This document shows positions 17,694 through 27,208 of a stretch of 64,000 bases of DNA, piece after piece. The notes below the pieces were generated by a model, which worked only from the letters and a program-made list of their open reading frames with translations, made no database searches and was not told the DNA's origin. This DNA comes from Methylophilaceae bacterium LSUCC0401 (GTDB lineage Bacteria; Pseudomonadota; Gammaproteobacteria; Burkholderiales; Methylophilaceae): NCBI GenBank assembly GCA_024919035.1, contig CP103442.1:1178001-1242000 (forward strand), given 5' to 3'. Position numbers and translations under genes: made by a program. Position 1 is the first letter of the stretch; each line of letters opens with the position of its first letter.

Positions 17694-18918
17694 TCCCCAA
17701 CTGTTTTAATTTACGATACAAATGAGTTCTTTCAATACCAGAAATTTCTGATAATTTTTTCATTGATAATTTATTTTTTATATGATGCTGAAAATAAATT
17801 TTTTCGAACTCGTCTCTTGCTTTCTTTAGATCTTGTCCATAAAGATGCTCAAATGGATTTTGATTTATTACCTCTTTCTTATAGCTAATATTTAATTTAA
17901 TTGCTTCCTCATAGTCAGAGTCTGTAATGATTTCACTCTGTGAAAATTGCAAACTATTTCTAATAATTTGATCCAAATAGAATAAATCATAGCAAAATAC
18001 ATCAGATCTTATTTTGTTCAAAAAAGTAATATCAAATTCTTTATAAATTTTATTTGAAACCGAGTCTAGATAATAATTTAATATTTGTTTAGCGTATTTG
18101 ATCAATTGATCTTCATCATTTTTTGTAAAAATTTCAAAATCAATCAATTCATAATTATCTAAATTTATTTCAAAATTTTTATCTGATAAGTCTGTATTTT
18201 CTACAATCACCCCCTTGATATTATATTTTGTTAGCTTTGATTCAATAATTTTAAAGATGGAAATTGTGTTGGAATTAAAATCAAGAATATTCTCAAAAAC
18301 CAAAGTTGAGTTCTTTTTTTCTTCTAAAAATATATCGGCGTCATCAATTTTTCTAAGCTGATTTTGATCGATATTATAAATATTAGATTTATACAATTCA
18401 AACAACATTGAATACACAGCATCGGTATAAATTGTTTTTAAAATAAGTTTATTTTTTTTCTTAATGAATTGGTTATATATACTAATAATTTTTTGATTAT
18501 CTTGTTTTTTAAGAAAATCTATTGTCATAGCTGGAAGTTCAAGCGATTCATTGATTGCCTGATTGATTACTTTTAATACTTTATGGAGAGAAATTGGTTT
18601 TTCAATAAAATCATAGGCGCCATTTTTTGTAGCATCAATAGCAGTATCAATGGTTCCATGACCAGACATCATGATAATTGGTTGAGAAATATGATTGATC
18701 ATTTTTAATTCTTTAAGAAGAGTGATTCCATCAATATCAGGCATCCATATATCCAAAAGAATTAAATCAAATGAATGACCATCACTAATTATTTTTTTTG
18801 CAGCTTTGGCATTATCGGCCAGTAAGGTCTCATACCCTTCATCAATAAGTATTTCTGATAATGAATTTCTTATTCCCTGCTCATCATCAATAATTAATAT
18901 TTTTATTTTTTTACTCAT
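17680..18918 (-). CDS. NtrX-like response regulator with degenerate central AAA+ domain
   Basis: A 412-residue protein downstream of ntrY. Residues 1-120 are a complete receiver domain with D11/D12, phospho-acceptor D56 and the conserved Lys in FIEKP. The last about 40 residues form a Fis-type helix-turn-helix (MKKLSEISGIERTHLYRKLKQLGI), the normal NtrX terminus. The middle, about 140-340, should be a sigma-54-interacting AAA+ ATPase but has no Walker A glycine-rich loop and no GAFTGA. A segment STLVFENILDF followed by KIIESK resembles a worn Walker B region. It is unlikely to hydrolyse ATP or activate sigma-54 directly; it may act as a repressor or a sigma-70 regulator. The degeneration appears to be by substitution, since the frame is open. 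Confidence 0.85.
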   Translation of the reverse strand: MSKKIKILIIDDEQGIRNSLSEILIDEGYETLLADNAKAAKKIISDGHSFDLILLDIWMPDIDGITLLKELKMINHISQPIIMMSGHGTIDTAIDATKNGAYDFIEKPISLHKVLKVINQAINESLELPAMTIDFLKKQDNQKIISIYNQFIKKKNKLILKTIYTDAVYSMLFELYKSNIYNIDQNQLRKIDDADIFLEEKKNSTLVFENILDFNSNTISIFKIIESKLTKYNIKGVIVENTDLSDKNFEINLDNYELIDFEIFTKNDEDQLIKYAKQILNYYLDSVSNKIYKEFDITFLNKIRSDVFCYDLFYLDQIIRNSLQFSQSEIITDSDYEEAIKLNISYKKEVINQNPFEHLYGQDLKKARDEFEKIYFQHHIKNKLSMKKLSEISGIERTHLYRKLKQLGIKNS

Positions 18919-18921
18919 TGT

Positions 18922-21015
18922 TTATTTCTTAAATATAATTTCTACTTTAACACCACTGACTTTGTTATTTTCAATGGTGATTATACCGTTATGTTCTTCT
19001 ATGATCTTTTTAACTACCGCTAAACCTAAACCTGTCCCTGTATTTTTTGTGGTTACATAGGGTTGAAAAATATCAATGTCATCTTGAAGGCCCATACCGT
19101 TATCAATAAATTGAATGGCTATGATTTGTTTAGTATTTTTTAACTTTACTTCTATTTCACAATGCTGTTCAGGTCTTTTTGCCTCATAAGCATTCTGTAT
19201 CAGATTCACAAAAACCTGCCTTATTTTTGTAGCATCACATTGAATATCCAATTTTTTAATTTTATATTGTTTTATAATCCTTAAATCATCTTTTTCATAT
19301 AGATTAGAAATATCATTTAAAAGATTAACGATATTAATTTCTTCTTTATTTAAAATCGGCGACCTCGAATACTCAGTGAACTCATTGACCATATTTTTAA
19401 TTGCATCCACCTGATTCACGATCGTTGTGGTAATTTCTCCTAATAGTTTTTTATCTTTTTTTTCTAATTTTTGAGAAAACTTATGTTCAATTCTTTCAGC
19501 GGATAACTGAATGGGTGTTAGTGGATTTTTTATCTCGTGGGCAAGCCTTCTAGCAACTTCAGACCATGCCTCATTTCTTTGAGCAGCAGTTATTTCAGAA
19601 ATATCATCAATTAACAAAATACTATTCGCATTTTTTTTGTTACTTTCTTTTGTTAGCTGCAAAGATAAAATTCTTTTTTTTATTTTGATGGTTAGATTTC
19701 TATTTGAATCAAAATTATTATTTGATTTATTTATAAAAGTTACAATTTCGTCTAATTCAGGATTTGTCTCCAAAATTTGACTAAATCGTTGGCCGTTGAG
19801 TAATTCAAAATTTATTCCTAACAATTTTGTTGCTAATTGATTAGTCAATCTGATATTTTTAAGATAATCGATCACCACAATTCCAGAGGACATATTATTA
19901 ATAACATTCTCTAAGAAATTTCTTGATGTTTCTATTCTTTGTTTATTTAGCTCGAGAGTCTTTGTAGCATTGTCTAATTTTGATGTCATAGAATTAAATG
20001 AGCGTATTAGCATGCCTAATTCATCTTTACCCTGATCTGGGATCTTTTTCTTAAAATTCCCTTGAGCAATTTCTTGTGTAGCATCGGACAAGATTGATAA
20101 TGGCATTGTAAATCTTCTACTAAAATATAATGCTAATGAAATTGATAAAATAATAGCTAAAAATAAAATGATACTTAAAGTAATTTGATAGATAACCTTT
20201 AACGAATTTCTACTGTATGTTAATGCCTGGTAATCTTCAAAAACTGACTCAACCGATAGTGCAGCCTGAGAAATACCATCTGGAACTTTCTGAACAATAT
20301 TAAGATAATATTTTTGTTTTAATTTATTACCAGCTGTAAAAAAAGGTAAATAAGTTTTTAAATAGATATCATTTTTATCATTGATATCAATTTTTCCATG
20401 AAATCCCGTGTTAGCAAGAATCAATTCTTCTCGCTCAGGGATTATTTGTTCTATATCGGTATATTCTTTTGAAGATAATGCAATAATTTGATTATCTTCA
20501 TTAAGCACCATTGCTTCATAGATATCAAACTTTTCCCTCAAGTCAGACAATACTGGATTAAATTTTTCTTCAGAAATATTTGATAACGAATAACCGATAC
20601 TTCTTGATTTAAGCTCAATATCTTTACGCATTAAGTCTAAGGTTTTTTGACCAATATTGAGACCGCCTTCTAAAGCTGACTCAACCCTAACGTTAAACCA
20701 TGATTCAATCGATTTTGTAAGAAAACTAACTGAGACAAAATATAGAACCATTAAGGGAATGATAATCATGATGCTATATGAAATTACGAGCCTTAAAGTT
20801 AGACGGCTACCTGTAATTTCTTTTTTTACTTCAATAAAAAGCCGAAAAATCTGATAGGCAATAAATCCAAATAAGATAACAACAAAAAATAAGTTTATTC
20901 TCAATAATAATTGGAAGGTATTACCTGAAATAAAATCGGAATTCGAAAGAGACCGAATTAAAATAATTAATAAAGCCAGGCTGATAACAGATATCGATGT
21001 GATTAAATACTTCAT
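18922..21015 (-). CDS. ntrY: NtrY-like membrane sensor histidine kinase
   Basis: A 697-residue sensor kinase. The N-terminal part has several hydrophobic helices (about 1-22, 28-50, 80-105, and about 280-305) around a periplasmic segment. A HAMP domain follows with the pattern LSDATQEIAQGNF (about 320-360), then a PAS region (about 380-480). The HisKA domain carries LAHEIKNPLTPIQLSAERI with the phospho-acceptor His. The HATPase domain has NLIQNAYEA, DNGMGL and TGTGLGLAVVKKI. It probably phosphorylates the regulator 3 bases downstream and responds to nitrogen or redox state, as in other NtrY proteins. It overlaps the upstream DUF4390 gene by 4 bases. Confidence 0.92.
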   Translation of the reverse strand: MKYLITSISVISLALLIILIRSLSNSDFISGNTFQLLLRINLFFVVILFGFIAYQIFRLFIEVKKEITGSRLTLRLVISYSIMIIIPLMVLYFVSVSFLTKSIESWFNVRVESALEGGLNIGQKTLDLMRKDIELKSRSIGYSLSNISEEKFNPVLSDLREKFDIYEAMVLNEDNQIIALSSKEYTDIEQIIPEREELILANTGFHGKIDINDKNDIYLKTYLPFFTAGNKLKQKYYLNIVQKVPDGISQAALSVESVFEDYQALTYSRNSLKVIYQITLSIILFLAIILSISLALYFSRRFTMPLSILSDATQEIAQGNFKKKIPDQGKDELGMLIRSFNSMTSKLDNATKTLELNKQRIETSRNFLENVINNMSSGIVVIDYLKNIRLTNQLATKLLGINFELLNGQRFSQILETNPELDEIVTFINKSNNNFDSNRNLTIKIKKRILSLQLTKESNKKNANSILLIDDISEITAAQRNEAWSEVARRLAHEIKNPLTPIQLSAERIEHKFSQKLEKKDKKLLGEITTTIVNQVDAIKNMVNEFTEYSRSPILNKEEINIVNLLNDISNLYEKDDLRIIKQYKIKKLDIQCDATKIRQVFVNLIQNAYEAKRPEQHCEIEVKLKNTKQIIAIQFIDNGMGLQDDIDIFQPYVTTKNTGTGLGLAVVKKIIEEHNGIITIENNKVSGVKVEIIFKK

Positions 21016-21536
21016 AAGGAATATGTTAATGTTTTTAATACCAACCAGTCAGGTTTTTTTAAATTTAATTGTAGGCTCTTTGGAAGACTGTTTTGCTCAA
21101 TCCTCCAATCAATAATCAATAAATTATTGTTTATATCTTTTTTATTAATCTTAAGCTGTAATTGCTTTTTTTTATTGATATCTATTATTAATTCATTTAA
21201 AGATAAATATGATTTTCTCTCACCTCTATCATGCAAATAATACTTATTTATTAATGGATGATACTCAATTTTTTTATAGTTTTTTTGGGAATAAATTTCT
21301 TTATCAAAAAAATAATCTCTTTCTTTGATAATCTTAATTTCTTCAAGAACTTTAATAGAGATTCCTTTCTCTATAATTTTTTCAAACTCTTTATGCATTT
21401 GATAATTTAGCTCATATTCAATCTCTATTTTATTATCGTCAATATTATTAACAATAATTTCTCCCATAGAACTTGATGAACAAAAAATTATTAAAAAACT
21501 AATTTTTTTTAAGAAGTTGGAAAAAAAGGCCGTCAT
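21012..21536 (-). CDS. DUF4390 family exported protein
   Basis: A 174-residue protein with a hydrophobic export signal (about 5-25) and a mature beta-rich part, I.IEYELNYQMHKEFEKIIEKGISI. DUF4390 genes are regularly found between rsmB and ntrY in betaproteobacteria, which is exactly the position here. The biochemical function is unknown to me. I chose the ATG at 21536 so that the signal peptide is at the N-terminus; an upstream in-frame start at 21566 adds ten residues. Either way it overlaps the end of rsmB. Confidence 0.78.
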   Translation of the reverse strand: MTAFFSNFLKKISFLIIFCSSSSMGEIIVNNIDDNKIEIEYELNYQMHKEFEKIIEKGISIKVLEEIKIIKERDYFFDKEIYSQKNYKKIEYHPLINKYYLHDRGERKSYLSLNELIIDINKKKQLQLKINKKDINNNLLIIDWRIEQNSLPKSLQLNLKKPDWLVLKTLTYSL

Positions 21537-22737
21537 GATTTGAATTGGGTATAAGTTGTGAGTCAATAAAAGAAAAGTCTTTTGGAATATGAGTTTTTTC
21601 TAATGTAACATCAGTGTGTTTTTTAAGAAATAATCTTATTACATCCTCATTTTCATCATTAAAAATTGAGCAAGTTATATATAGCAATTTACCATTCTTT
21701 TTAAGATGGCTCCATCCTTGTTCTAACAATTGCATTTGCTGATTTTGAAATTTTTTTATATCTTCCTCTCTCCTCATTATTTTAATATCAATATTACGCC
21801 TTACAACCCCCGAACCTGAACATGGAGCATCAATTAAAATACGATCATATTGTTGACTTGTTTTTAAGTAACTGAGAATATTTGCCTCCAAGCCTAAACG
21901 ATTTAGATTATCTCTTATTAGAGACAATCTTTCCTCATTGATATCATAGCAGTCTAGTAAAACATTAAATCTTTCTAGAATGTGAGTTGCTTTTCCTCCA
22001 GGAGCAGCACACAAATCTAGAATTTTTAAATCATTTTTTAAATCTAAAAAGTTGATTGCCAGCTGTGCAGCAGGATCTTGAATATAAATCAAACCCTCAA
22101 CAAACCCTGGTAAATTTTGTACATTTATGGATTCATTTATTTGAATATAATTTTTATCAAGGATTAATTCATACTTAATATTATTTTTTTCAAGAAGAGT
22201 TATATAATCAACGTGAGTTATTTTTTTCACATTTACTCTTAAAAAAATTGGTGCGCGTGTATTACCAATTTTAAGAATTGCCTCATAGGCTTGAGGATAT
22301 TGATTTTTTAATTTCTCCACCCACCACTCTGGATATGAGTATTTAATCCTTAGGTCAAATGGCTCTTCAAATTCAGGTTTTTTTCTCAAGAAGTTTCTTA
22401 ATACACCGTTTACCAATCCAGAGAATTTATTATTGATTAATTTAGCAGCTTTTACATTTTCATTGACAATCGTAAAACTTTTGATGGATTGATTACTTAG
22501 TTGATAAAAAGCATTTAACAGTAAATATTTTATGTCTAAATTTTTAAGCTCTACTGGAATAAGTTTATTCAGAAAATACTCATTAAGATATATATCACGA
22601 ATACTTCCGTAAACAATATCTTTGACTAAACTGATATTGTGATTCTTACCGATATATTGATTGAATAATTTCTCAATATTTTTTCCATGTACAACTTCTT
22701 GAATAATTTTTGACGCCGCTAAAAGATCATGTTGCAT
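21499..22737 (-). CDS. rsmB: 16S rRNA m5C967 methyltransferase RsmB
   Basis: A 412-residue enzyme. The N-terminal part (about 1-130) is the NusB-like RNA-binding domain. The SAM-binding loop is LDLCAAPGGKATH (about 241-253). The catalytic pair is C306 in DAPCSGSG and C356 in YITCSIF. It methylates C967 of 16S rRNA. It overlaps fmt by 11 bases in the conserved def-fmt-rsmB order. Confidence 0.96.
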   Translation of the reverse strand: MQHDLLAASKIIQEVVHGKNIEKLFNQYIGKNHNISLVKDIVYGSIRDIYLNEYFLNKLIPVELKNLDIKYLLLNAFYQLSNQSIKSFTIVNENVKAAKLINNKFSGLVNGVLRNFLRKKPEFEEPFDLRIKYSYPEWWVEKLKNQYPQAYEAILKIGNTRAPIFLRVNVKKITHVDYITLLEKNNIKYELILDKNYIQINESINVQNLPGFVEGLIYIQDPAAQLAINFLDLKNDLKILDLCAAPGGKATHILERFNVLLDCYDINEERLSLIRDNLNRLGLEANILSYLKTSQQYDRILIDAPCSGSGVVRRNIDIKIMRREEDIKKFQNQQMQLLEQGWSHLKKNGKLLYITCSIFNDENEDVIRLFLKKHTDVTLEKTHIPKDFSFIDSQLIPNSNHDGLFFQLLKKN

Positions 22738-23671
22738 GCGTAAATATATCTGTTGGTTTGACTTGGTAACTTTTTATAAATTCTGACCCAGTTAAAATTT
22801 TTCCACCTACTATTTGTATTTCATTAATTTTAATAAATATATCAATTGTTCCAAGATATAACTCATCATTTATTATCAGCACCTGTCCTGGAGTACTCAT
22901 CTTACCTATATTTGATTTTTCTGCATGGTAAATTTTACAATCTTTCCCTCTAAAGCTTGCCCTCACCACAGGAAATGGATTAAAGGCTAAGATTTTATTA
23001 ATAAGTTGATCACTGTTTTCTGCAAAAGTGACCAAAGCTTCTTCTTTAGATATTTTTTTTGCGTAAGTCACTTCTAAATCATTTTGTTTTTCTGAAACCA
23101 GATTGGAATTATTAGCGATTAAATGTAAATGCCGTAACATTAATTCAGCACCATCATCTGCTAAAATTTCAAAGTAGTCTTTTGATGTAAATTTAATGTT
23201 TCTCAATTCTTTTTTTAATGCATAGACATTCCCCGCATCCAGTTTTTTGACAACTTCCATAATCGATACACCGATCTCTTTATCCCCATTTAAAATTGCC
23301 CTTTGAATAGGGGCCGCCCCTCTCCATTTAGGGAGGATGGACCCATGGATGTTAAAAGCTTTTAGTGGAAAAATATTGATAAATTCAACTGGAAGAATGA
23401 TTCCATATGCAGCCACAACCAAAATATCAGGTTTTAACTCTTTTATTTTCTGTATAAAATCTAACTCGATTTTTATAGGCTGATAACAGGTTAATTTTTT
23501 TTCAGTTGCAAATTGTTTAACCGCACTCTGTTGAAGCTTCAAACCTCTTCCGGCAGGTCTGTCCGGTTGAGTTAGGACAGCTAATAAGTGATGATCAGAA
23601 TCATAAATTTTTTTTAAGCAAGGTAATGCAAACTCTGGGGTTCCCGCATATATAATTCTTAACTTTGTCAT
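22727..23671 (-). CDS. fmt: Methionyl-tRNA formyltransferase
   Basis: A 314-residue enzyme that formylates initiator Met-tRNA using 10-formyl-THF. It shows IYAGTPEFALP at the N-terminus, LTQPDRPAGRG, the catalytic Asn-His-Asp region in FNIHGSILPKWRGAAPIQRAI, and a C-terminal OB domain (about 205-305). It shares one base with def upstream (stop/start overlap) and 11 bases with rsmB. The folate donor is supplied by FolD, encoded at 58.6 kb. Confidence 0.97.
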   Translation of the reverse strand: MTKLRIIYAGTPEFALPCLKKIYDSDHHLLAVLTQPDRPAGRGLKLQQSAVKQFATEKKLTCYQPIKIELDFIQKIKELKPDILVVAAYGIILPVEFINIFPLKAFNIHGSILPKWRGAAPIQRAILNGDKEIGVSIMEVVKKLDAGNVYALKKELRNIKFTSKDYFEILADDGAELMLRHLHLIANNSNLVSEKQNDLEVTYAKKISKEEALVTFAENSDQLINKILAFNPFPVVRASFRGKDCKIYHAEKSNIGKMSTPGQVLIINDELYLGTIDIFIKINEIQIVGGKILTGSEFIKSYQVKPTDIFTHAT

Positions 23672-24171
23672 TAACCTGATCTTAACAGCTTAGAGATTTT
23701 TTTCTTAATTCGTTGCTGTTTTAGCTGAGATAATTTTTCGACAAAAACTTTTCCCACCAAATGATCCATCTCATGCTGAATACAGACTGACAATAATCCA
23801 TCCGCTGTTAAACTTTTAGCCTGTCCATGCTCATCTTGATAATCTATGGAAACTAAATCATAACGTTTCACCGTTTCAAAAAAACCCGGAACAGACAGAC
23901 AGCCCTCATCATATTCCTGAAGGCCTGAATAGTTTTTAAGAGTCGGGTTGACTAATGTAATTAAAGAGTTTTTTTCTTCGCTGATGTCGATCACGATTAT
24001 TCTTTGATGAATATCCACTTGTGTAGCTGCTAGGCCAATTCCTTTAGATTCATACATGGTCTCTGCCATATTTCTTATAAGAGAAGAAAGCTCCTCATTA
24101 AAGCATGTGACAGGTTCAGCAACCTTATGAAGTCTGGGATCTGGGTATTTTAAAATATTTAGTAAAGCCAT
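23671..24171 (-). CDS. def: Peptide deformylase
   Basis: A 166-residue iron/zinc enzyme that removes the N-formyl group from nascent proteins. All three conserved motifs are visible: GIGLAATQV (about 44-52), EGCLSVPG with the metal-ligand Cys (about 88-95), and QHEMDHL with the two His ligands and catalytic Glu. It is first in the minus-strand def-fmt-rsmB-DUF4390-ntrY-ntrX unit, divergent from smg across a 152-base promoter region. Confidence 0.97.
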   Translation of the reverse strand: MALLNILKYPDPRLHKVAEPVTCFNEELSSLIRNMAETMYESKGIGLAATQVDIHQRIIVIDISEEKNSLITLVNPTLKNYSGLQEYDEGCLSVPGFFETVKRYDLVSIDYQDEHGQAKSLTADGLLSVCIQHEMDHLVGKVFVEKLSQLKQQRIKKKISKLLRSG

Positions 24172-24323
24172 TTTTTGCTTGCAATTTATTGCTAATACTG
24201 TAAATTTATTATTAGTGAAACATTATTTATCTTATAAATTTTACTTACAACATTATACTCTCATACAGTTATATTTATTTTCTTCACTTTTATTTCAGCT
24301 AGCACTTTATAAAGGAGATCAAT

Positions 24324-24788
24324 ATGTTTGATTTATTAGTCTATGTATTTGAAAACTACCTCTCATCAAGTCATAATATTTCCGATTTATCAAAAATGAC
24401 TACAGAGCTTGAGGAAGCTGGTTTTGAGTATAAAGAAATAGAATTTGCTATTGATTGGTTTGCAACTTTAAAAGTGTTATCTGAAAAAATCAATGATAAA
24501 AAAATAAACCAATCAGCGCTCAAGTCAAGAATTTACTCGAAAAGAGAGTATGACAAAATCAATAATGAAGGCATAGGCTTTCTTATCTTTTTAGAAAAAG
24601 CCACTATTCTTACACCCTCTGAAAGAGAAATTATTTTGGATCGAGCAATGGCGGTCAATCAAACTGAAGTCAATCTTGATGAACTCAAATGGATTGTGAT
24701 GATGACCCTTTGGCATTTTGGCCGAGAGAGTGAATATTTGTTTGTGGAAGATGCCTTATTCAATCCAAAGAATGGTGTTGTGCACTAA
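24324..24788 (+). CDS. smg: Smg family protein (DUF494)
   Basis: A 154-residue small cytosolic protein of the Smg/DUF494 family. It starts with MFDLLVYVFENY and contains ELEEAGFE..EI..AIDW, R.Y...E, LTP..RE.ILDRAM and LKW.V.M.LW. In many proteobacteria smg lies next to dprA and topA; here it stands alone between def and metF. A good AAAGGAG Shine-Dalgarno sequence precedes the ATG. The precise function is not known. It overlaps the convergent metF stop by 4 bases. Confidence 0.85.
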   Translation: MFDLLVYVFENYLSSSHNISDLSKMTTELEEAGFEYKEIEFAIDWFATLKVLSEKINDKKINQSALKSRIYSKREYDKINNEGIGFLIFLEKATILTPSEREIILDRAMAVNQTEVNLDELKWIVMMTLWHFGRESEYLFVEDALFNPKNGVVH

Positions 24789-25615
24789 CGAGTGATATTT
24801 TTTAAAATTTTAGAAACAATACCAGACTCATTGAGAGTGTAAAAATGAATCGATTCAACGCCAAATTGTTGAAGTGTTTCACATAATTCTGAAATGAAAT
24901 CAATTCCGTAGTCTCGAAGTGAATTAATATCTTCGTCATAAGATTCAAGTTTATAACGGAGCCATCTTGGGATTTCTGCTCCACAAGCTTGGGAAAATCG
25001 AGCCAGTTGCTTGATGTTATAAATTGGCATAATTCCAGGAACTATTGGAATAGTTATATTTAAACGATCACATTCCTCAATAAACTTAAAATAAGAATCG
25101 ACGTTAAAAAAGAATTGGGTAATGGCTGAGTTAGCTCCTGCATCAATTTTAGTTTTGAAATTATTCAGATCGTCTTTAGCACCAATAGATTCTGGATGAT
25201 ATTCAGGGTAAGCAGCTACATCAATATGAAAATAATCACCTGTATTTTCTCGAATAAAGCTGACTAGGTCACTTGCATGAGAAAAGTCACCCTGACCGGC
25301 AATACCAGATGGGTTATCCCCCCGCAATGCTACAAGTCGATTGATACCTTTATTCTGGTAATCCTGAACTAACTTTAATACCTCGTCTTTTGTCGAGGTA
25401 ATGCATGATATGTGAGGAACTGCGATAAATCCGTCATGTTTAATAGTATTAACAGTCTCTATGGTTTTATCTTTAGTAGACCCCCCCGCACCAAAGGTCA
25501 CCGAAAAAAATTCTGGATCAAAAGCTGATAAATTTTTGACGGTCATCTTTAACTTTTCCTGACCCTCGGCTGTCCGAGGGGGGAAAAATTCAAAACTATA
25601 ATTGGTCTTGCTCAT
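24785..25615 (-). CDS. metF: 5,10-Methylenetetrahydrofolate reductase
   Basis: A 276-residue FAD TIM-barrel enzyme reducing methylene-THF to methyl-THF for methionine synthase. Visible signatures are YSFEFFPPRT at the N-terminus, FSVTFGAGGST (about 37-47), PHISC, LRGDNPSG (about 99-106) and ITQFFFN (about 165-171). It overlaps the ahcY stop by one base, so it should be co-expressed under the upstream SAH riboswitch. The length is slightly below E. coli MetF (296). Confidence 0.96.
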   Translation of the reverse strand: MSKTNYSFEFFPPRTAEGQEKLKMTVKNLSAFDPEFFSVTFGAGGSTKDKTIETVNTIKHDGFIAVPHISCITSTKDEVLKLVQDYQNKGINRLVALRGDNPSGIAGQGDFSHASDLVSFIRENTGDYFHIDVAAYPEYHPESIGAKDDLNNFKTKIDAGANSAITQFFFNVDSYFKFIEECDRLNITIPIVPGIMPIYNIKQLARFSQACGAEIPRWLRYKLESYDEDINSLRDYGIDFISELCETLQQFGVESIHFYTLNESGIVSKILKNITR

Positions 25616-27033
25616 TAATATCTATAATGATCTGGTTTAAAGGGTCCGTTTACTGAAACGCCAATATATTTTGCCTGCTCTTCAGTCAACTGAGTCAATT
25701 GTGCGTTCAGGGTTTTCAATTGCAATATTGCAACTTTCTCGTCTAGATGTTTTGGAAGCGTGTAAACACCAATTGGATAATCAGATGGGTTTTTAAATAA
25801 TTCAATTTGAGCAATGGTTTGATTTGCAAATGATGAACTCATCACATAACTTGGGTGTCCAGTTGCGCAACCAAGATTTACTAATCTTCCTTTGGCTAAA
25901 AGAATAATTTTTTTACCATCTGGAAATATTACATGATCAACCTGAGGTTTAATTTCTTCCCATTCGCATTTTTCAAGGCTGGCTACATCAATCTCATTAT
26001 CAAAATGTCCAATATTACACACAATCGCCTCGTCTTTCATTTGGCTCATGTGGTTATAGTTAATCACATTGTAGTTTCCAGTTGCGGTCACAAAAATATC
26101 AGCATGTTGAGCAGCATAGTCCATAGTAACAACGCGGTAACCTTCCATTGCCGCTTGCAGCGCACATATAGGATCAATTTCTGTGACCCACACCTGAGCT
26201 GACAATGCTCTCAATGCTTGAGCTGATCCCTTTCCAACATCCCCGTATCCCGCAACCACAGCAACTTTTCCTGCAATCATCACATCCGTAGCTCTTTTGA
26301 TTGCATCGACGAGCGACTCTCGGCATCCATATAAGTTATCAAATTTTGATTTCGTCACCGAGTCATTGACATTAATGGCCGGGAAAGCCAACTCTCCGTC
26401 TTTAAACATCTGGTATAACCTATGAACACCTGTTGTTGTTTCCTCAGTCACACCTTTCACATGTTTAATTCGGTCGCTGTACCATGCCTTATCTTGTGAT
26501 AATTTATTTTTGATTGCTTTAAATAAAGCAATCTCTTCTTCACTTTTTGGGTTGTCTAATATGGACAGGTCTTTCTCGGCTTTCACACCAAGATGAAGCA
26601 ATAAAGTTGCATCACCGCCATCGTCCAGGATCATATTTGTAAATTCGCCATTAGGCCACTCAAAGATTCGGTGTGTAAAATCCCAGTACTCGACTAAACT
26701 CTCTCCTTTAAAAGCAAATACCGGGGTACCATTTTTTGCAATGGCAGCAGCGGCATGATCTTGGGTTGAATAAATATTACAGGATGCCCATCTCACCTTT
26801 GCTCCAAGTGCTTCAAGAGTTTCTATAAGCACAGCGGTCTGAATGGTCATGTGCAGAGAACCAGTAATTAATGCGCCTTTAAGAGGCTGAGATGATTTAT
26901 ACTCCTCACGAATTGCGATTAATCCCGGCATTTCTTTTTCCGCTATAGAGATTTCTTTGCGACCAAAATCGGCTAAGTTAATATCAGCAATGACATGATC
27001 TAATTGAATGTTTTCGTTTGTCACATTATTCAT
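25615..27033 (-). CDS. ahcY: S-adenosylhomocysteine hydrolase
   Basis: A 472-residue NAD-dependent enzyme splitting SAH to adenosine and homocysteine, which relieves product inhibition of methyltransferases. Visible are [33 protein letters not shown], the NAD-binding [15 protein letters not shown] and the C-terminal YRY end that contributes to NAD binding. I start at the ATG at 27033, preceded by AAAGGATAA. An in-frame ATG at 27084 would place 17 unrelated residues inside the leader RNA. The leader holds an SAH riboswitch; metF follows with a one-base overlap. Confidence 0.97.
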   Translation of the reverse strand: MNNVTNENIQLDHVIADINLADFGRKEISIAEKEMPGLIAIREEYKSSQPLKGALITGSLHMTIQTAVLIETLEALGAKVRWASCNIYSTQDHAAAAIAKNGTPVFAFKGESLVEYWDFTHRIFEWPNGEFTNMILDDGGDATLLLHLGVKAEKDLSILDNPKSEEEIALFKAIKNKLSQDKAWYSDRIKHVKGVTEETTTGVHRLYQMFKDGELAFPAINVNDSVTKSKFDNLYGCRESLVDAIKRATDVMIAGKVAVVAGYGDVGKGSAQALRALSAQVWVTEIDPICALQAAMEGYRVVTMDYAAQHADIFVTATGNYNVINYNHMSQMKDEAIVCNIGHFDNEIDVASLEKCEWEEIKPQVDHVIFPDGKKIILLAKGRLVNLGCATGHPSYVMSSSFANQTIAQIELFKNPSDYPIGVYTLPKHLDEKVAILQLKTLNAQLTQLTEEQAKYIGVSVNGPFKPDHYRY

Positions 27034-27099
27034 AAATTTATCCTTTAAATTTAAAATTAATAAGTGACCAGCTGGCTTCTTCACCTGAAGCCTTGACTG

Positions 27100-27168
27100 G
27101 CAAGGTTAGGTGAACGCAGTTTAGATCGTCGAGCCTGGGAAAGAATCTCGCAGCGTTCCTCGACAGAT
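27100..27168 (-). promoter_or_regulatory. SAH riboswitch in the ahcY leader
   Basis: The minus-strand RNA reads GTCGAGGAACGCTGCGAG, a short spacer, then CCCAGGCTCGAC, the conserved core of the SAH (ahcY) riboswitch. P1 is formed by GTCGAG with CTCGAC. The pseudoknot pairs GAACGC (27154-27159) with GCGTTC (27112-27117). SAH binding is known to turn on ahcY-type genes. A downstream nested hairpin (27080-27114) shares three bases with the pseudoknot strand and is a candidate expression platform. Confidence 0.92.
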
Positions 27169-27208
27169 AGAATTATATATCAAGATAAAAAAAAAGTTAA
27201 GTTGCGAT

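Noticed and set aside
27034-27084. Longer ahcY start adding 17 residues
   Set aside because: The extension lies in the riboswitch leader, has no family similarity, and the ATG at 27033 has a ribosome-binding site.
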